From positions 8,112,001 to 8,176,000 of the forward strand of contig JANCRA010000003.1 of the NCBI GenBank assembly GCA_024362935.1: a stretch of 64,000 nucleotides of DNA. Direction: 5' to 3'. This document shows positions 11,401-24,217 of this stretch, one piece after another (within the stretch, counting starts at the first letter, position 1; each line of letters begins with the position of its first letter). Below the pieces are notes generated by a model. The model searched no databases. It was not told the DNA's origin and was given only the letters and a program-made list of their open reading frames with translations. This DNA is from Setophaga petechia (taxonomy: Eukaryota > Chordata > Aves > Passeriformes > Parulidae). The position numbers and the translations under genes are program-made.

Positions 11401-14400
11401 AAAGAACTTCAATTGTTTTGGCGGAGAACACTGCTGTGTAGACTGAAATGGGAGAAAGAATGTAAACAAAGAGCAATGATCAATTGTTGTAGCTTGTGGA
11501 AATGTCTTATAGGTCATGTCAGGGACTTTTGACAGACGTTGTTCTATTTAGTAACTGTATGATAATCTCAAAGTAGAGGTAAACAGCAAAATACTGAAAT
11601 GTGGTGATGATACTAAACCAGGAAAGAATGTAAACAGAAGAAAGCAGATAATGATATCAAAGGAATGGGAGATACTAGAAAGCTAAGCACAAAATCACCC
11701 AAACAATTCACAATTAAAAAAAAAAGAAGAAAACAAACACTACTATTTATTGGAATGTACATGTCCTGGCCATCAGTATTTCTGATAGAGTTTCAAGGTA
11801 TAGTGGGGAGAAGACCAGGTGGGAGAGAGGTTATGAATTTGCACAGTTATAAAAGCTGTGCACATACAGATATGTACCACGAAGCAGGGAGGTAAGAGTG
11901 CCTGTGTAAAAGATCTGTGCTATTACATTCAACTCTGTGTTCAATATTGCCAGCCACTGACTGACTGGAAAGACTTGGAAGAAATCCCACGATTCAAAGG
12001 CTGGAAAAAACACTTGGGGGAAAGACTCAGGCTCAAACCAAACATCTCATTAAGCATAAACTTAACTTAAAGTGTATGAGCTGTGCTGCAGATTTACAAC
12101 TCCCTTTACAGCCCTGCTAGGTGGCTTTAACAAAGGAACTACATATCAGGTTAAACAGTGCACATGTTAAAGCACTTCATCAGCCTGGAGCAGGAAGGAG
12201 CTTGGTTAGATCTGGGAGGAAACTTGATCAAAATCTGTGAGCCCTTGGCCACCAAAAGGTGCATACTGGCTGCATCAATATCACCAAGCAGTCATTTCTT
12301 ACCACAAGATATGGAACAAAGGTCTGTGAAATCTTAAACCAGCCAACATTATACAAGAGGGAGAGGATGGCACCTAAATCATGCCTTTAGTGTGTATTTT
12401 TTTAAGGTGAAAATTGGAAGGCTGTCAAATGGTTTTTCAAGAGGAGTTCATATTGTTGGGGGTTTTAAGTTAGGTTTGAGTAAAGCACTAGAGAATGTAT
12501 GTCTTTACATTGGAAGGCTCAGTGTTCTCCCCTATCCCAAGAATTCCTCTAGTTACCACAGAGCCTTCACAATTCAAGGTGGGAGGAAGAGTTCCCTTAT
12601 GAACTCTGAAATGATCTCTGTGACTGTTCATAAAACAGTTACTGTGAGGCTGAATTCCTGATGCTGCTTTTCAAACCAAAGAAAATTAATCTTTAAAGAA
12701 TAGGGCTGTGGAATGCTGAACTGGAATCACATACGGTGGGAATATCTCTCCTGTGTAACCATTTATTGAGCTTATAACTGAGAATTATCTGAAGTAGAGA
12801 GCAGTTTGTTCTCTAAGAATGGTATTTTGGGGGAGTTAGCACTCAGCTCTTTTGTAAAGTCAAGAGGAGGTGAATACCCATCTCTTTAGACTCTTAATCA
12901 TTGGCACAGACTGAGAAGGGGCTTTTTATAAAATTTAGTCAGAAATAGTAGGGGGAAAAACTCTCTTCTGGAAAAAATTAACACTTCAGTGTTTTGCTTA
13001 AATAATGATTCTAGGCTTATAATACTGTAACTATCACATGATTTTATAGCTAGTATTAGCAAATCACTGCTGATTTAATTTCATCATTCAGAAATAAATT
13101 AGTGAAGAAAGTGTTGACTTTGGTAGGGATTTAGTCCTGGAAAATTAGCAGGCACTTTTCTGGGCTTTACTAGTCAATACCCACAAAAATTTAATAAAAC
13201 CCTCACATAGATTATGAAATAAGTAACAGGGAAAGACCAAATGAGTGATGATTAGGGCAGAGCTTCCTTTTACAAGTCTTGATCAAACAAATTTTTCAAA
13301 GTCAGGTTTCTCATCAGAGGATTGAAGTCAGGATATAGGGTTAAATTATTCACATGAGTGAGTATCTACAGATCTTTCTCCTTTTTCCTCTTTCTCACTA
13401 ACCTTTACAGTCCAGTTTCATGCTGTACTGCTTTATTAATACCTTAGTGCTTTGCCTCTCTGAACAGGATGTCTCTATAAGATCTTTATGTGCCAAACTC
13501 ACAACCTGCTGCTCTCTTCATACATTTGCTTAGTTTTAACATTCAGCACTCAGTCCCCTTTGGATATTGAGTTGCTGCAGCAGTTGTTAAATATTTTATG
13601 TGCAGTACAATACAAAAGCTACCAAAAGAGGGCAACATATGAGCCAACAATAAGAAATGCATCCTGACAAGTTTATGGTTGTGTATTCGTGACACCCTCC
13701 CCCCCTTTTTTTTTGATAGAGAAAGACATTTTAGCAGAGCTGGTCAGTAAACAGAATTTCCATCCTATGGGAAATTCCAACACTTGGGGAAAAAGAGAAG
13801 GTGGTGAAGTTTTCAGGGACTGAGAATTCTAAGAGAATATATTTGGCATGGTGGAAGTGTTCTGTAAGTGTCAAATCATTCTCACACCAGAAAACCCGAA
13901 AGTTATAATGACATTAAAATATTCAATTTAGTAGGAGAATGTTAAATATATGAATGCTATATAAAGTTCAAAACAAGATTAAACAAAACAAGGAACTACT
14001 TATATGTTTTCACTTTATGGAAAGCAATAATTTAAATATAATTTACTGTAAATAATATTTTAATTTGTCTCCATTAAAAATGTTGTCAAAATGAGTATGC
14101 TCTCAAAAAAGCAAGCTGATAAAGATGAAGTTGTGTTTCCTTGAAGAACGTTTCCTCTGAACATGGTTTAATTATCTTTTCTATTCATGAAATGCCTGAG
14201 AGAATTTCAGAATACTCTTAATAACCCTGCAAGAGACTAAGGTAAATTGGCTGCATCCCAGAACTGTCCCCAGTGCTCTGTTTGTGAAGTGAGACAATGC
14301 CAAGTGCCCAAACACCAGGCGTGTGAGCTCTGGAGCTACTATACCCTGGACAACGCTGAATGTGCACTCATTGCCAAACAGTTTATTATAAACAAAGGGT

Positions 14401-16053
14401 TTTTAACCTATTCCATAGCACTCTAAGGAATTAGGCAGTCTTGAACACGTGCCAGCATGGCAATGGGTTCAATAAGCAAATATAATCTACCTCACTTAGG
14501 GTAAATATTTGGTTACAAATGTATTGAGAGTTCTCTAATTCTTTGTACACTTCTGTGATGAGAACCAGAGGAAAGGCAGTGGCGATGCAAGCACTGGAGG
14601 GTGATTTTTTCCTTCTCTTATCAGCTGCACAGATAGGCTAGCTGCCAGTCAAATTAAAAACCTCACTGGAGGAAATGAATGAAGACCTGTAGGTGTAGAA
14701 ATCTGCTGTTTATACAGCTGCCTCAAGTTCTGCTAATGATCAACCAGAATCAGCCACATCTTCATGGAGATGTACAAAATTCTGCGGCAGTGTCCAGGAG
14801 GTTGACTATGGAAGTCAGGGCATCCCCAGGTTTTTTTTCCCCATTTATTTTTTTATCTCTTTCTTTTCAAAATCCTGCTTTCTACCTGCCTCTATTGTGG
14901 CTTAGAATGCTGGAAAGTATCTAGAAAGGAAAGAGGGTCAGATCTATGATCTACTTGGAGGGCAATGAAATATTTGGAAAGTTTGGAAGTACTCACCCAT
15001 TTTGTAGACAGGATGTTCTGCTTGCAGGAGTAATACCTTATCTTCTCTCATTTACCCACGTCCTGCTTTTGCATCTGTATTTCTGCGGATCCCAAAAGAA
15101 AAGATTTATTCTTCCTAGCCAGAAACAAGCAGAGGCTTCTGTTTGGAGGGTTTCTGTACTGTCTGATCTATCTCATGAGCAATGACTTCACATCATTCAC
15201 CTGATGGAGGGCTGCAGAAACACGGGGTATCCAATGAGATGCTCAGTATAGGAATGACAGCAGGGCACACTATCTGTGTGGCTGGATTGAGTGTATTTGC
15301 CCTAATCACAAGGTTTTCAGACAGCTTCTGTATCCTGGATATGCAGGAAGATATTTATACTTGTCTGCTGTTCCTTCATTTCTTGTACTGCTCATCTATT
15401 TTTGATTAATGTCTTGATACCCTCTCCCAGGCAATGATGCTACTTTTGGGAGACAAACAAGGAACAGTATGGAAGGTAAAAAAAATATTGTAATAGCACT
15501 GGGAGGTATGGTTCATTGTCTGTTTGTGTTTATTTGTAGGGAAAAAAGGTGACTTGCATCCCTAAATGGCCTTACCTCATGGGTATGAGCCTACATGTCT
15601 GACTGCCATCTTATATCGACACTTTACCCAGCAGCCCAGGGACTGGTGTTTATTCAGAAAAGAATTGGCCCATGCACACAGACACACTGATTCTCACAAA
15701 TGGTTCTGTGTATGCCTTGGCTTCTCGACTTCTGCCAAATTCAAGCCTAAATTCTAGGAAGCAACAATAACACTAACAGGAATCACGTCAGACTTGAAAG
15801 TGATTGCTTTAGCTCTGTGAACACAAAATGGACTTCTTTTTCTTCCTTAGAAATGATTTTTAAACATGCCTTGGCTCCTCTGAGCCAGCATAGTTTCATC
15901 CTGCCAGTCAGGTTACGAAGATAAATCTGTTACCCCCTTTTGCAGATGTGGTATGTGAGCTTAGTTACATCACATTTCAAGGCAGATGGATCTCTGAAGG
16001 AAACTCCACTATCCAATCATGTGCTTTCTGCCCCTTGCTATTGATTCTTGTGG
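8405..16053. other. Long non-coding stretch, no gene recognised
   Basis: About 7.6 kb of mostly AT-rich DNA. Open frames at 8662-9390 (minus, up to 117 codons), 10263-10894, 11665-12070, 12392-12661 and 14679-15757 are short, lack splice or start context I could support, and match no family I recognise. Small features include a C7T9 tract at 13699-13714 and AT-rich segments near 11020-11060 and 13990-14060. The 9430-9760 segment is unique AT-rich DNA that could hold a conserved element. Confidence 0.5.
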
Positions 16054-16186
16054 TTAGTCTGTTTCTGATTTTATTTTTCTGTGTAGTTTAAGGGCAAGTC
16101 TGTGGTTTGCCCCATGTGCCCAAGTGAGGGAGCAAGGGTGCAGAAGACTGCCTGAAAATAAATAAATCAGAAACAGAGAGACTAAT
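16054..16186. repeat. Long inverted repeat (hairpin-forming), 71-base spacer
   Basis: The left arm at 16054-16080 (TTAGTCT, GTTTCTGATTT, then a T-rich end) is mirrored in reverse complement by 16152-16186 (T/A-rich start, AAATCAGAAAC, four extra bases, AGACTAA). Eleven consecutive bases pair in the core and seven more pair across the GAGA insertion. No terminal target duplication was seen. It could be a small palindromic element remnant, a hairpin RNA source or a local inversion-duplication. Confidence 0.6.
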
Positions 16187-19100
16187 TACAAGGATAAATG
16201 CCAAGGGATGGAGAACACACAGCACCCTCATGATCAGATATGCCTGGCCCATTGGAGGAGGGATGGATGTTTCACTGTGTGATGTAACCCTGCACCACAT
16301 TGGAGAAGAGAGCCCGAGCGTCCTCTTCCTTGCCTGGTTGAGCAAAACCCTCTCGTGTGGTTTGCCTGCATGGCGTGTCCCAGCACGGGGAGAAACAGCT
16401 CCCCTGAGTAAGGGTGGGGAGGAGCAAGGCTGGGGAATCAGAGGCTGCTCCTGCCTCCCCAGTGCCTGCCCCAACAGCCAGCAGGGCTAAGCTGACACGA
16501 GGAAGGATGTAATCTACTCCTGGTTGTTTCATGCTCAGGGCACGTTACTTCCTTCCACGGACTAAGAGGATAGTCATGGATGTCACCCTGACTCACGGGC
16601 TCCTGGGGCAGCGTGGCTCTGTGCCATGCCTATAATCAGATGACCCCGGGGGTGAATTAGGAAGGCTTTTGATGTCATTCTCTGAGCACTGCACCACAGG
16701 AGACAAAGACTTCTTAACGTAACATCAGGCTATATCTTAAACATAACCATGAAACTAACTTTGACTTGCCAGCAGCTGGTACAGACAGTGGCCTCCCTAC
16801 ACTGCTCTGGCACTTAGCATAAGAAATGTCATTATGTGGGTGGATTAGGCAGAACCTGTCAAAGTTGTGTGCGTGTTCTTTGGCTGTGTTTCCCTCCCCA
16901 GGCTAATAATGCTGAAGAGATGGGGAGTGGGTTGACACATTTTCTGGCATGTGTCATGTAACCCAGTGAAGTGGAGGACATGCCAGTCACAAGACTTTTG
17001 TGCTTTAGTAAGGCGCAGGCAGCAGGGACATGCTGCAGTGGCTAGCAGCCTTAATCCTCTCTGGATTCACACCCTTAGCACCTTCACTGTGGTTACAGCT
17101 TCTCCAGGGTTCTCTGACAGACCCACAGGTATGTTTGGAGGAAAAGGTAAGGAGATGTATCCAGGCAGGTGTTGTTTAAGCTCATATTACCTACAGACCC
17201 TGAAGCTCTTTGCAAGTTGACTGACATGATTTCCATATGAACCACTGAATTTAGCACAGGGGGAAATATTCATTGCTTGTTTTGCAGTGTGCAGAAATGT
17301 TCTATACCAGTTCAGCAGAGGATACAAAGAACAACCATGCCTGATAGGAAGACATTTTTAGGATAGAAGACTCTAAAGAAGATAACCAGAGACTGATGAA
17401 ATTTAGGACACAGTCACTGTTTCTGGTTCCCTAATTAAGAGTGGGGACGTTGATATAAATATTGGGCTGAGAGAAGTCCCATGGTCTAGCACAATCTCAA
17501 GGTAAATCATTCTCAGGAGAATATGGAAGAAAAATTCATTCAGTCTCACAGAGAAGTTTGATTTTGCACAGCTGCCTGCTTAATACCTGTGCTGAGGAGA
17601 TGAAGTTTACTCCCTGGGCTGAGGCAATATGCCAGGTTGGTTCCTCACAAATCATCTTCAGAGGAGCAGAAGATGGAATGAGCATGTATGCCCTGTATGA
17701 CAGAAATGCCATCTTCTGTCTCTGCCTGTGTGTTGCAAGCTATGTTTGGTTGTTGGGAAGAGATGTATCAGCTTAGATGTGACTGCACACCCCAAAACAC
17801 ACAGGCTATAGGTCTGATGTGACTTGTGGCAGGCACAACGCCCAATTCACTGGGAAGAGCTACTGTACTATTTTCTTTGAAGCTCATAATATTAAAAAAA
17901 AAAAAAAGTAGAGCCAGTAGCTTCTGCAAATAACTACAGCTACTACTCTGTTGAAGCATCTGTAGTCTATCAGGTCAAGAACTGCCATGCCCAGGTGCCA
18001 CATTCTCATTCCATGTAAAAGTGAAGAGTAGCAGCTACATAAGTAGAAATAAGTAGAAATATAACTTGGCAGGCACAGAGGCAACCTGTGGAGGGGAAGT
18101 GCATGATAACCCCACAGGATGAGGGGTGCCTCCTCCCTTCCCTTGCTGGTGTTGAGTCACAGTGGGGGATGGTATTAAGGGGGTAACAGAAAGTGCCCCT
18201 TGGCTGTACCTCCTGCAAACACATCACTGGTGTGACGTGGGTGCTGCCCTGTGTCCCACACACCAGTTAGTCACTTGGGGACAGGAACCTGAGGGACTGC
18301 CATGGCATGCTCTGAGGGACGTCCTATGCCAAGTATGCCATAGGGGAGGCACAGATAGAGGACAGTGATGAGATGGGAGATGACTCTAACCATTTACTCT
18401 TGCTTGTACTGAATAACACTTGTGTGAAGTTGAGAAAACCTGCATCAACATGAATACTGACACAGAATTTGTATTGTCCCATGACCAGTGTGACCCTGCT
18501 CAGATTGCCAGATAACGTCACATCTCCAGTTGTGTAACACCACCATGCTCTCTAGATCCCAGGTCTTTAAACATTATTGAGCTGACTGTTTGTACCCTGG
18601 GGTGGGAATTCAAATATTGTTTATCAGTGGAAATGTTAACTTCGTGTCCTTTGTTGGGAGTAAAGCAACCTGATTTGTCATACTTCTTCTGAAAGTAGGT
18701 ACTCACTGGAGAGAAAAAATGTGTGCCAGCAGGGAAAAAGGAAGAGCTTTCATCTATGAGTGAGTACATAACGTGCAGGGTACAAAACAGTGTTTTGGTA
18801 GATACCAGTGTTTTGCAATTCAATAATCACATGACTAGAAAAAAAATCCACTTCTGTCATGGTATTTTTCATTTACAAACAAATAAAAATTAAGTTAAAC
18901 TCTGTTCATTTATTGCTTTAATTTCTCCCCACCTTGTTTGTTTTCCTGTTTTCTTGTATGGTAATGTGTATGTTGTTTGGTTCCTTGTTTGCTTTTATTT
19001 GAAATAATTTTGCATGTAATTTTCTGAACTCCTGCAGAGCAGAGAGACTAGTAAATGTGTATGTTTATGCACCTTTGTGCATGTACAAAGAATGATGGAT

Positions 19101-20279
19101 AGTTAATAAAATGCACATCACTGCAATCCTTTCATGCTTAAGATCCCCAAACAGAAACTGTGAGTATTCAAATAAAATAGAACTGATCCAAAATGTACAT
19201 ATTTAGCTTAGATAATAGCAGTCGCCAGATATGTGCCTCTTTCTGCAGTTGGAAATCTGTCAGTTGAACAAAGAGCAGGATACAGTGTGAATTAGGCTGT
19301 CCTAAAAGCTTTATGTGATAGACACACTTTATGGAGTTAGTTCCATTTCTCTCACATTTCAAAAGCAGACTCAGAGCCTAGTTATCATGAGGACAAACTC
19401 CACAAAATCATTTTTTTGTAGTCAAGGACTGCAATATTTTTTAAAAGTCAGAATACATATTAAAAGAACAGCTTGTCCCAAGGCTTATGGTTCAGCTGTA
19501 GAAAGTTTCTTCTTGATCCATCCATCTGAGAAATTGTTCCTGAAAAGTCATTCTGCATAAGGGTGTTTTCGCTATTTTTTTCAGAAAGAAAAAGTATAAA
19601 TGAGCTGTAAAGCTCATGTTGTTCTGAACTCTTTCTCTCCTCTTTCACCATGAGTTCATTAAACAAAATTCCACAAGAAACAAATGTTATTATGAGATTA
19701 GCAGAATGAACGCCAGAGTTCAGATAGTAAACATTTTTTTTTAAAAACAGTGAGCTTAATGACATGAAGGAAGTTGTAGTTTAAACATCAAGGTCAATTA
19801 TTTCGTTAAATATTATTTAAAAGTTCCTTGCCTTGAAACAAAACCAGAGCTATCCTTTTCCCAAAAATGCAAACAGATTATACTGCCCTGTTTGTCAGCT
19901 TCACTAGATAGCTTCTATTTGATCTTCAAATGAAAACAGTTTCTATTTCAGATTTATACAACAGGCTGCCTCTAAAAAGAAAAAAGATCTTAAGTTTGGA
20001 CTGCTGTTTACTTTCCCTCCTAATCCAGTGAGAAGATTTGCATAAGAAAAGCAAGTAGATTTGAGTCTAGCTTTTGCTGTCTACATCGAAAGCATGAGCA
20101 TCAGTCAGTCCTCTCAATTTATTCAGATAGAAAACGATTGTTTTGTAAGTCAGGTGAGTAGAAAATCTTTCAGTCAGTTCAGCTAGGTTCTTCTAAAAGT
20201 AAAAAGGACTACTTATTAAGACTAAGTGGTGTTTAAGTAAATAATGATAACAGTCAATCACTGAGAGTTTAAAACCTAA
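16187..20279. other. Non-coding stretch, no gene recognised
   Basis: A moderately GC patch at 16250-16500 carries overlapping open frames on both strands (up to 128 codons at 16088-16474, minus) with no recognisable family. The rest is AT-rich with short unrecognised frames. An A14-type run is near 17892-17906. A short tandem (AAGTAGAAAT twice) is at 18041-18060. Confidence 0.5.
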
Positions 20280-20297
20280 CCCCCCCCCCCCCCCCCC
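20280..20297. repeat. Poly-C homopolymer (18 bases)
   Basis: An uninterrupted C run lies in AT-rich sequence. Reading through such runs is error-prone, so the length is uncertain. Confidence 0.9.
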
Positions 20298-21109
20298 AGT
20301 TGCATGTCTGTTTCCTCATACCGTATACTTGATTTAAAACAACATCCAGATTTGCTGTTTCCTGGATCTTGCAAAGCAGCCCCTTGTATTTGCAGATATA
20401 ACAGCATCAGTGTCAGGGGGGATTCAGTGAGCAGAGCAGTGCTGGGTGGTGGTGGGAGCTTGGGTCTCAGGGCCCCCAGCTCCAAGTGTGACCCCTGGAG
20501 CAAACCAGCAAATCCTCTGTAGAATGGGAATAGGGGCTCGTACCTACAAGAATGCTGTGGAGCAGAGTAGTTTTATGTGTGCAATGTACTTGAATTTTTT
20601 TTTTTTGCGTGTAGAAAGGCAAATTATTATTTTTTAAGAAGAATATTAAGAGGGATATTTTGGATCATGGGGTCAAGTTCCTTGCCGTGGGTGGTAACCA
20701 CATCTCAGAAGCTGGTTCTCAAACCAGTCAAATTCCATCTTCCAGGTGCTTTGATTCCTTCCTGACTGTGGAAGGCCTTTCTGGGTCCTCACCACTCTGG
20801 TGGAGTGAAGGTGCTTTTATTTTTCCACCTTGAATCCCTTCCTGGACAGTTTGTACCAATTCTTATATTTTATTTGGGAGGAGGGGAGGGAAACTGTCTC
20901 ACAATTTTCAGATTCATTTGAATTTTTCTCTGAGCCCCAGACACCTGGTGGAAAGATGCCAGCAATGCTGTAGGCTGGTTCGATGTACCAATAAAAATAA
21001 AATTAAATTAAAAAAACCCCAACCCTCGTGTAAGAAAAGCGCCATTCTTAGAAAGCCTCCAGCGTTCCAGCTAGAGCACAAACAGCTGCTTATTTAGGAC
21101 TCTTCTCGG
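20298..21109. other. Non-coding flank of the CpG island
   Basis: A transition from AT-rich DNA to the GC-rich island. Short open frames at 20304-20765 are unrecognised. AT-rich AATAAAATTAAATT sequence near 20995-21012 lies just before the GC content rises. Confidence 0.5.
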
Positions 21110-21800
21110 GTAAATCCACAGTCCCGGGCCAAAGGGGCCGCAGCTCTTGTGGTCTCGCACTAGCCCAGACCCCCCCGGTGGGGGAACACACAGGGGAGAA
21201 GGGAAGGAACGGGTAGGGAGAGGGAACCATCCTCAAACCGCGGCTGAAACTTCGCCTGAGGAGGGCTGACGCTCCGCGGGGTCGCAGCAAGGAGGAGAAG
21301 CCTCGGCGGGACGCAGGTCCCCGCCCGGCTCGGCCCCGCGGCCCCGGGCTCCGCCGCCCGGAGGAGGCAGCGGGGCTCGGCGGGGACGGACATCGCTGTT
21401 TTGCCCCTTGGCTCGGGTTTTCCCCTGCCCAGGGAACGAGCGCCTTTGTTGGAGCTGCGCTCCCCAAGGCTGGGGGTGATTTTTCGTTTTTTGGTTTTGA
21501 CCTTTCTCCTCCGCTGCCTCCCGCAGGCCCGTCCCCGCAGCGGCGGCCCCGAGGGCGGACGGGGCAGCGCCGCCGCCTGTCCCCGGGAGAACCTCGGGCA
21601 CGAAGAGGGGCAGCGTGTGGGGCTGAAACGGTGGCGAGCGGGAGGGATTCGGGAGCACTTCTCCGGGTGTGGAACAGAGGCAGCGGTCCGTGTCCCTGGG
21701 CCACCCCTGTCCCTGCTTGCCACTGGTGAAGGCAGTGTGTGCGCCCCGTGGAAACGCGGTGAGGCAGCGGCTCTGCCGGCACGGGGGGCACGGGCTGCTG

Positions 21801-21816
21801 CTGGAGCCAGGGCCAG
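21801..21816 (+). other. Possible 5' splice donor inside the CpG island
   Basis: The sequence GGCCAG ends at 21816 and is followed by GTGAGC, a good CAG|GTGAGC donor on the plus strand. The matching exon start and any acceptor were not identified. A single donor-like site in GC-rich DNA can arise by chance. Confidence 0.2.
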
Positions 21817-22649
21817 GTGAGCCATCGGGAAATACCACCTCCAGCCGCGGATCGAAGAGCTTCCAGGCCGTGGCTGCACGGCTTGACAGGGGAGCAAAGA
21901 GCCCGTCCCCATCCCCCTTCGACAGCTACAGCCCCCGCAGCCTCCAAACCCAGTAAGGCTGAAGAAGCAGCCACCAAACACCCTCGAAAAGACCCTGCCG
22001 GACCTCTGAAACCCCAAAGAAAACCGAACACCAAAGTGGAAACGAGCCAACAGGCCGACCAACGAGCCCCCCCGAACTGTGGGGGAGCCGGTCGGCACCG
22101 CCAGCACAGGCGGCCGCAGGGGGCCCGGCGCCCGGGGGACCACCCTCACCCTCCAACGCCGACTGCTGGTTCCTAATTCCTACGAATTCAACCACATTCC
22201 CCTAGGGATAACGGGGGCGGGATGGGGTTTTAACCCCCGAGTACAATTGCAGTGAAATCACAAGGCAACAGGCGCAGGTGAAGGGCAGAGCGCGCTCGCT
22301 GCCGTGGTGCTGCCGCAAAACCTGCGGGGCATCGGGGCACCCCACACAACGAGGGGCAGCAAAGGGAGAGCTTCGCCCGAAGGCTCCGAGCGCGGACAGA
22401 GGAGCCGAAGAAAACGGGCTTTTCCCGGGAAGCGGGGGCGGGAGCGGCCGCCTGCGCAGGACCAGCCCCCGGTGCGCACCTTCCGCCCCCGCGCAGCTCC
22501 GCTGGGACCTGCCGGCTTTTACACAGGCGATCGCGCCTGGCCGGCTCACATCGAGCAAAAGCCTTTCCGGGAACAGGCTACTAAAAGCAGCGAGAGCAGG
22601 AGGGGGAGGGTGGGTATGAAATAAAAGGCTAAAGAAACAGTGCGATTTT

Positions 22650-22960
22650 GGGACCAGGACCAAATCCTAACGTGTTACATAAAAGCCACGGGCGGTTCTT
22701 ATCAGCAAGCCCGGCCTAAAGAGGAACAATCCCCAGGACCAGCTCCAAAACAACCCTGTTAAAGGAACAATTGTGAAATGCCAACTTCCCACCAGCGTAT
22801 GAACAGCAGGAGCCGGGCATGTCCTGTCTATAACCGGGCTTCTGACAACCGACAGAGAGGGGAGGGGACGGAGGGGGATCCTCTCTTGACAAGATTTATC
22901 AAGAAACATTTAACTGGGCTTTAATCATATTAGCAAGAGCCCAATTAGGGCTGAGAGGGA
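22650..22960. promoter_or_regulatory. Motif-dense block in the CpG island, candidate enhancer or core element
   Basis: This lower-GC block is unique sequence with recognisable factor-site words. They are CTTATCAG (GATA type, 22698-22705), AACAAT (22725-22730), the palindromic ACAATTGT (22767-22774, a back-to-back SOX-type site), TAATC (22922-22926, Otx/bicoid type) and CAATTA (22942-22947, homeodomain type). The combination is typical of conserved elements beside developmental promoters. The motifs are seen directly; function is inference. Confidence 0.35.
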
Positions 22961-24217
22961 AGCGAGGCTGGGGAGAGGAGGAGGAGCAAGCGATGGAGTC
23001 ACTCGAGGATAAAGTCCTTTCATCAGGCTGCGCTCTCGGCAAACAGAGGAGTGCGAATAATCAGTGCCCTTCACTGGGGGGACGGGGGAGGGAGCGGCTG
23101 GGGAATGTGTGTAAAGGATCATTAAGACCAGGCAGAAGGGGATTTTTGTTGTTGTTGTTGTTTTTAATTATTACGGCTATTAAGGTGGTGTCTCTGGGCT
23201 CCCTCGGGCGCTGTTCTCAGAGACGGAGCGGGGGAAAGAAGCGAAGGGGTTCGGAAGCACCTGCTGCACTGCGATGACCTGATCTGCGTGTGCGGATAGG
23301 TCTCTCCCTCTCGGAGCCAAGAGGGGCTCCGTCCCTCCCATCCGACCTCACATCACCGAGTGAGAATTTCCTTAAAAGCCCTTTTCCCGGCTCTCCTCTC
23401 CCTGATGTCGAGCTCTTCCCCGGCGCATCCTACCTCCCAGCGCGGCTCCTCGGGGGTAGCGCGGCGCCTCACCGCCCCCGGCGGAGCCCAGTCCGGTGCC
23501 CAAGGCTCGTCGAAAGCCCCGCGGAAAGCGCGGCGCTGGGAACGCCCGGGGCAGGGGCAGAGGATGTCCTCCCGGGGTTCAAACTCCGTGCTTTCGCGTG
23601 GGCAACCTGCCTTGTCCTTAGGGACTCGGTCACTCCAGCTGTAGGGGATGGGGTGGGCGGACAGCAAAGAAATGAAGAAAAACTAAAGATGACAGGTGGG
23701 AGCAAAGGAAGAGGCTGTGGATAAACCCATGAACCCCCTCCCCGGGTTAAGACACCTCGGGACACGGCGGTGGGAGCGCGGCAGCGGCCGTGACCCTGCT
23801 TGCGGCTTTCGAGACATCGCCAGCAGCTGCCGGCAGCTGCCCCGATTTCCTGCCGCTCCCCGCGGCCAGGAGAAGGGAGATAAGGCTGTTGGGCAACGAG
23901 GCACCTTTCGCCCAAGAGGAGCCGGATCTTTGCGCCGCGGGGCAGAGGATGCTGTCTTTTTCTTTTTTTAACAGGACAGGGCCCGGGTGGGGTTTGCCGT
24001 TCGCACCGACGAGCATCCCTGCTGTCGGAAGCCATCTGACCCGTGCCTGGAGCGGAGGGGCTTTCGCCCCCCACGCCCCCCTCCGCCTCCTCCCCTCGGC
24101 CTGGGCCGCCACAGCCGCATCCTCGGGGACGCGCGGCCCTGGGGGCAGCGCCTCCCCCCCGCACCGTGCCCTTTGCGTGACCGTGCCCCCGCCGCACCTT
24201 CCCTGTCCCACGCTTAC

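Noticed and set aside
15930..15990. Possible reversed MIR/L2 fragment (TTACCCCCTTTTGCAGATGTGG)
   Set aside because: Only one word matches the consensus; the flanking segments do not follow in order.
16088..16532. Overlapping open frames on both strands in a GC-richer patch
   Set aside because: Mutually overlapping, no known family, no splice signals; composition explains them.
17140..17155. Plus-strand donor-like AAAAG|GTAAGG
   Set aside because: A lone donor-like site with no supportable exon or acceptor around it.
21090..22195. Long minus-strand open frames of 201-329 codons, and overlapping plus-strand frames
   Set aside because: Three frames on one strand and others on the opposite strand are open together. 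The products are Pro/Arg/Gly/Ala-rich with no domain. This is what high GC does to stop-codon frequency.
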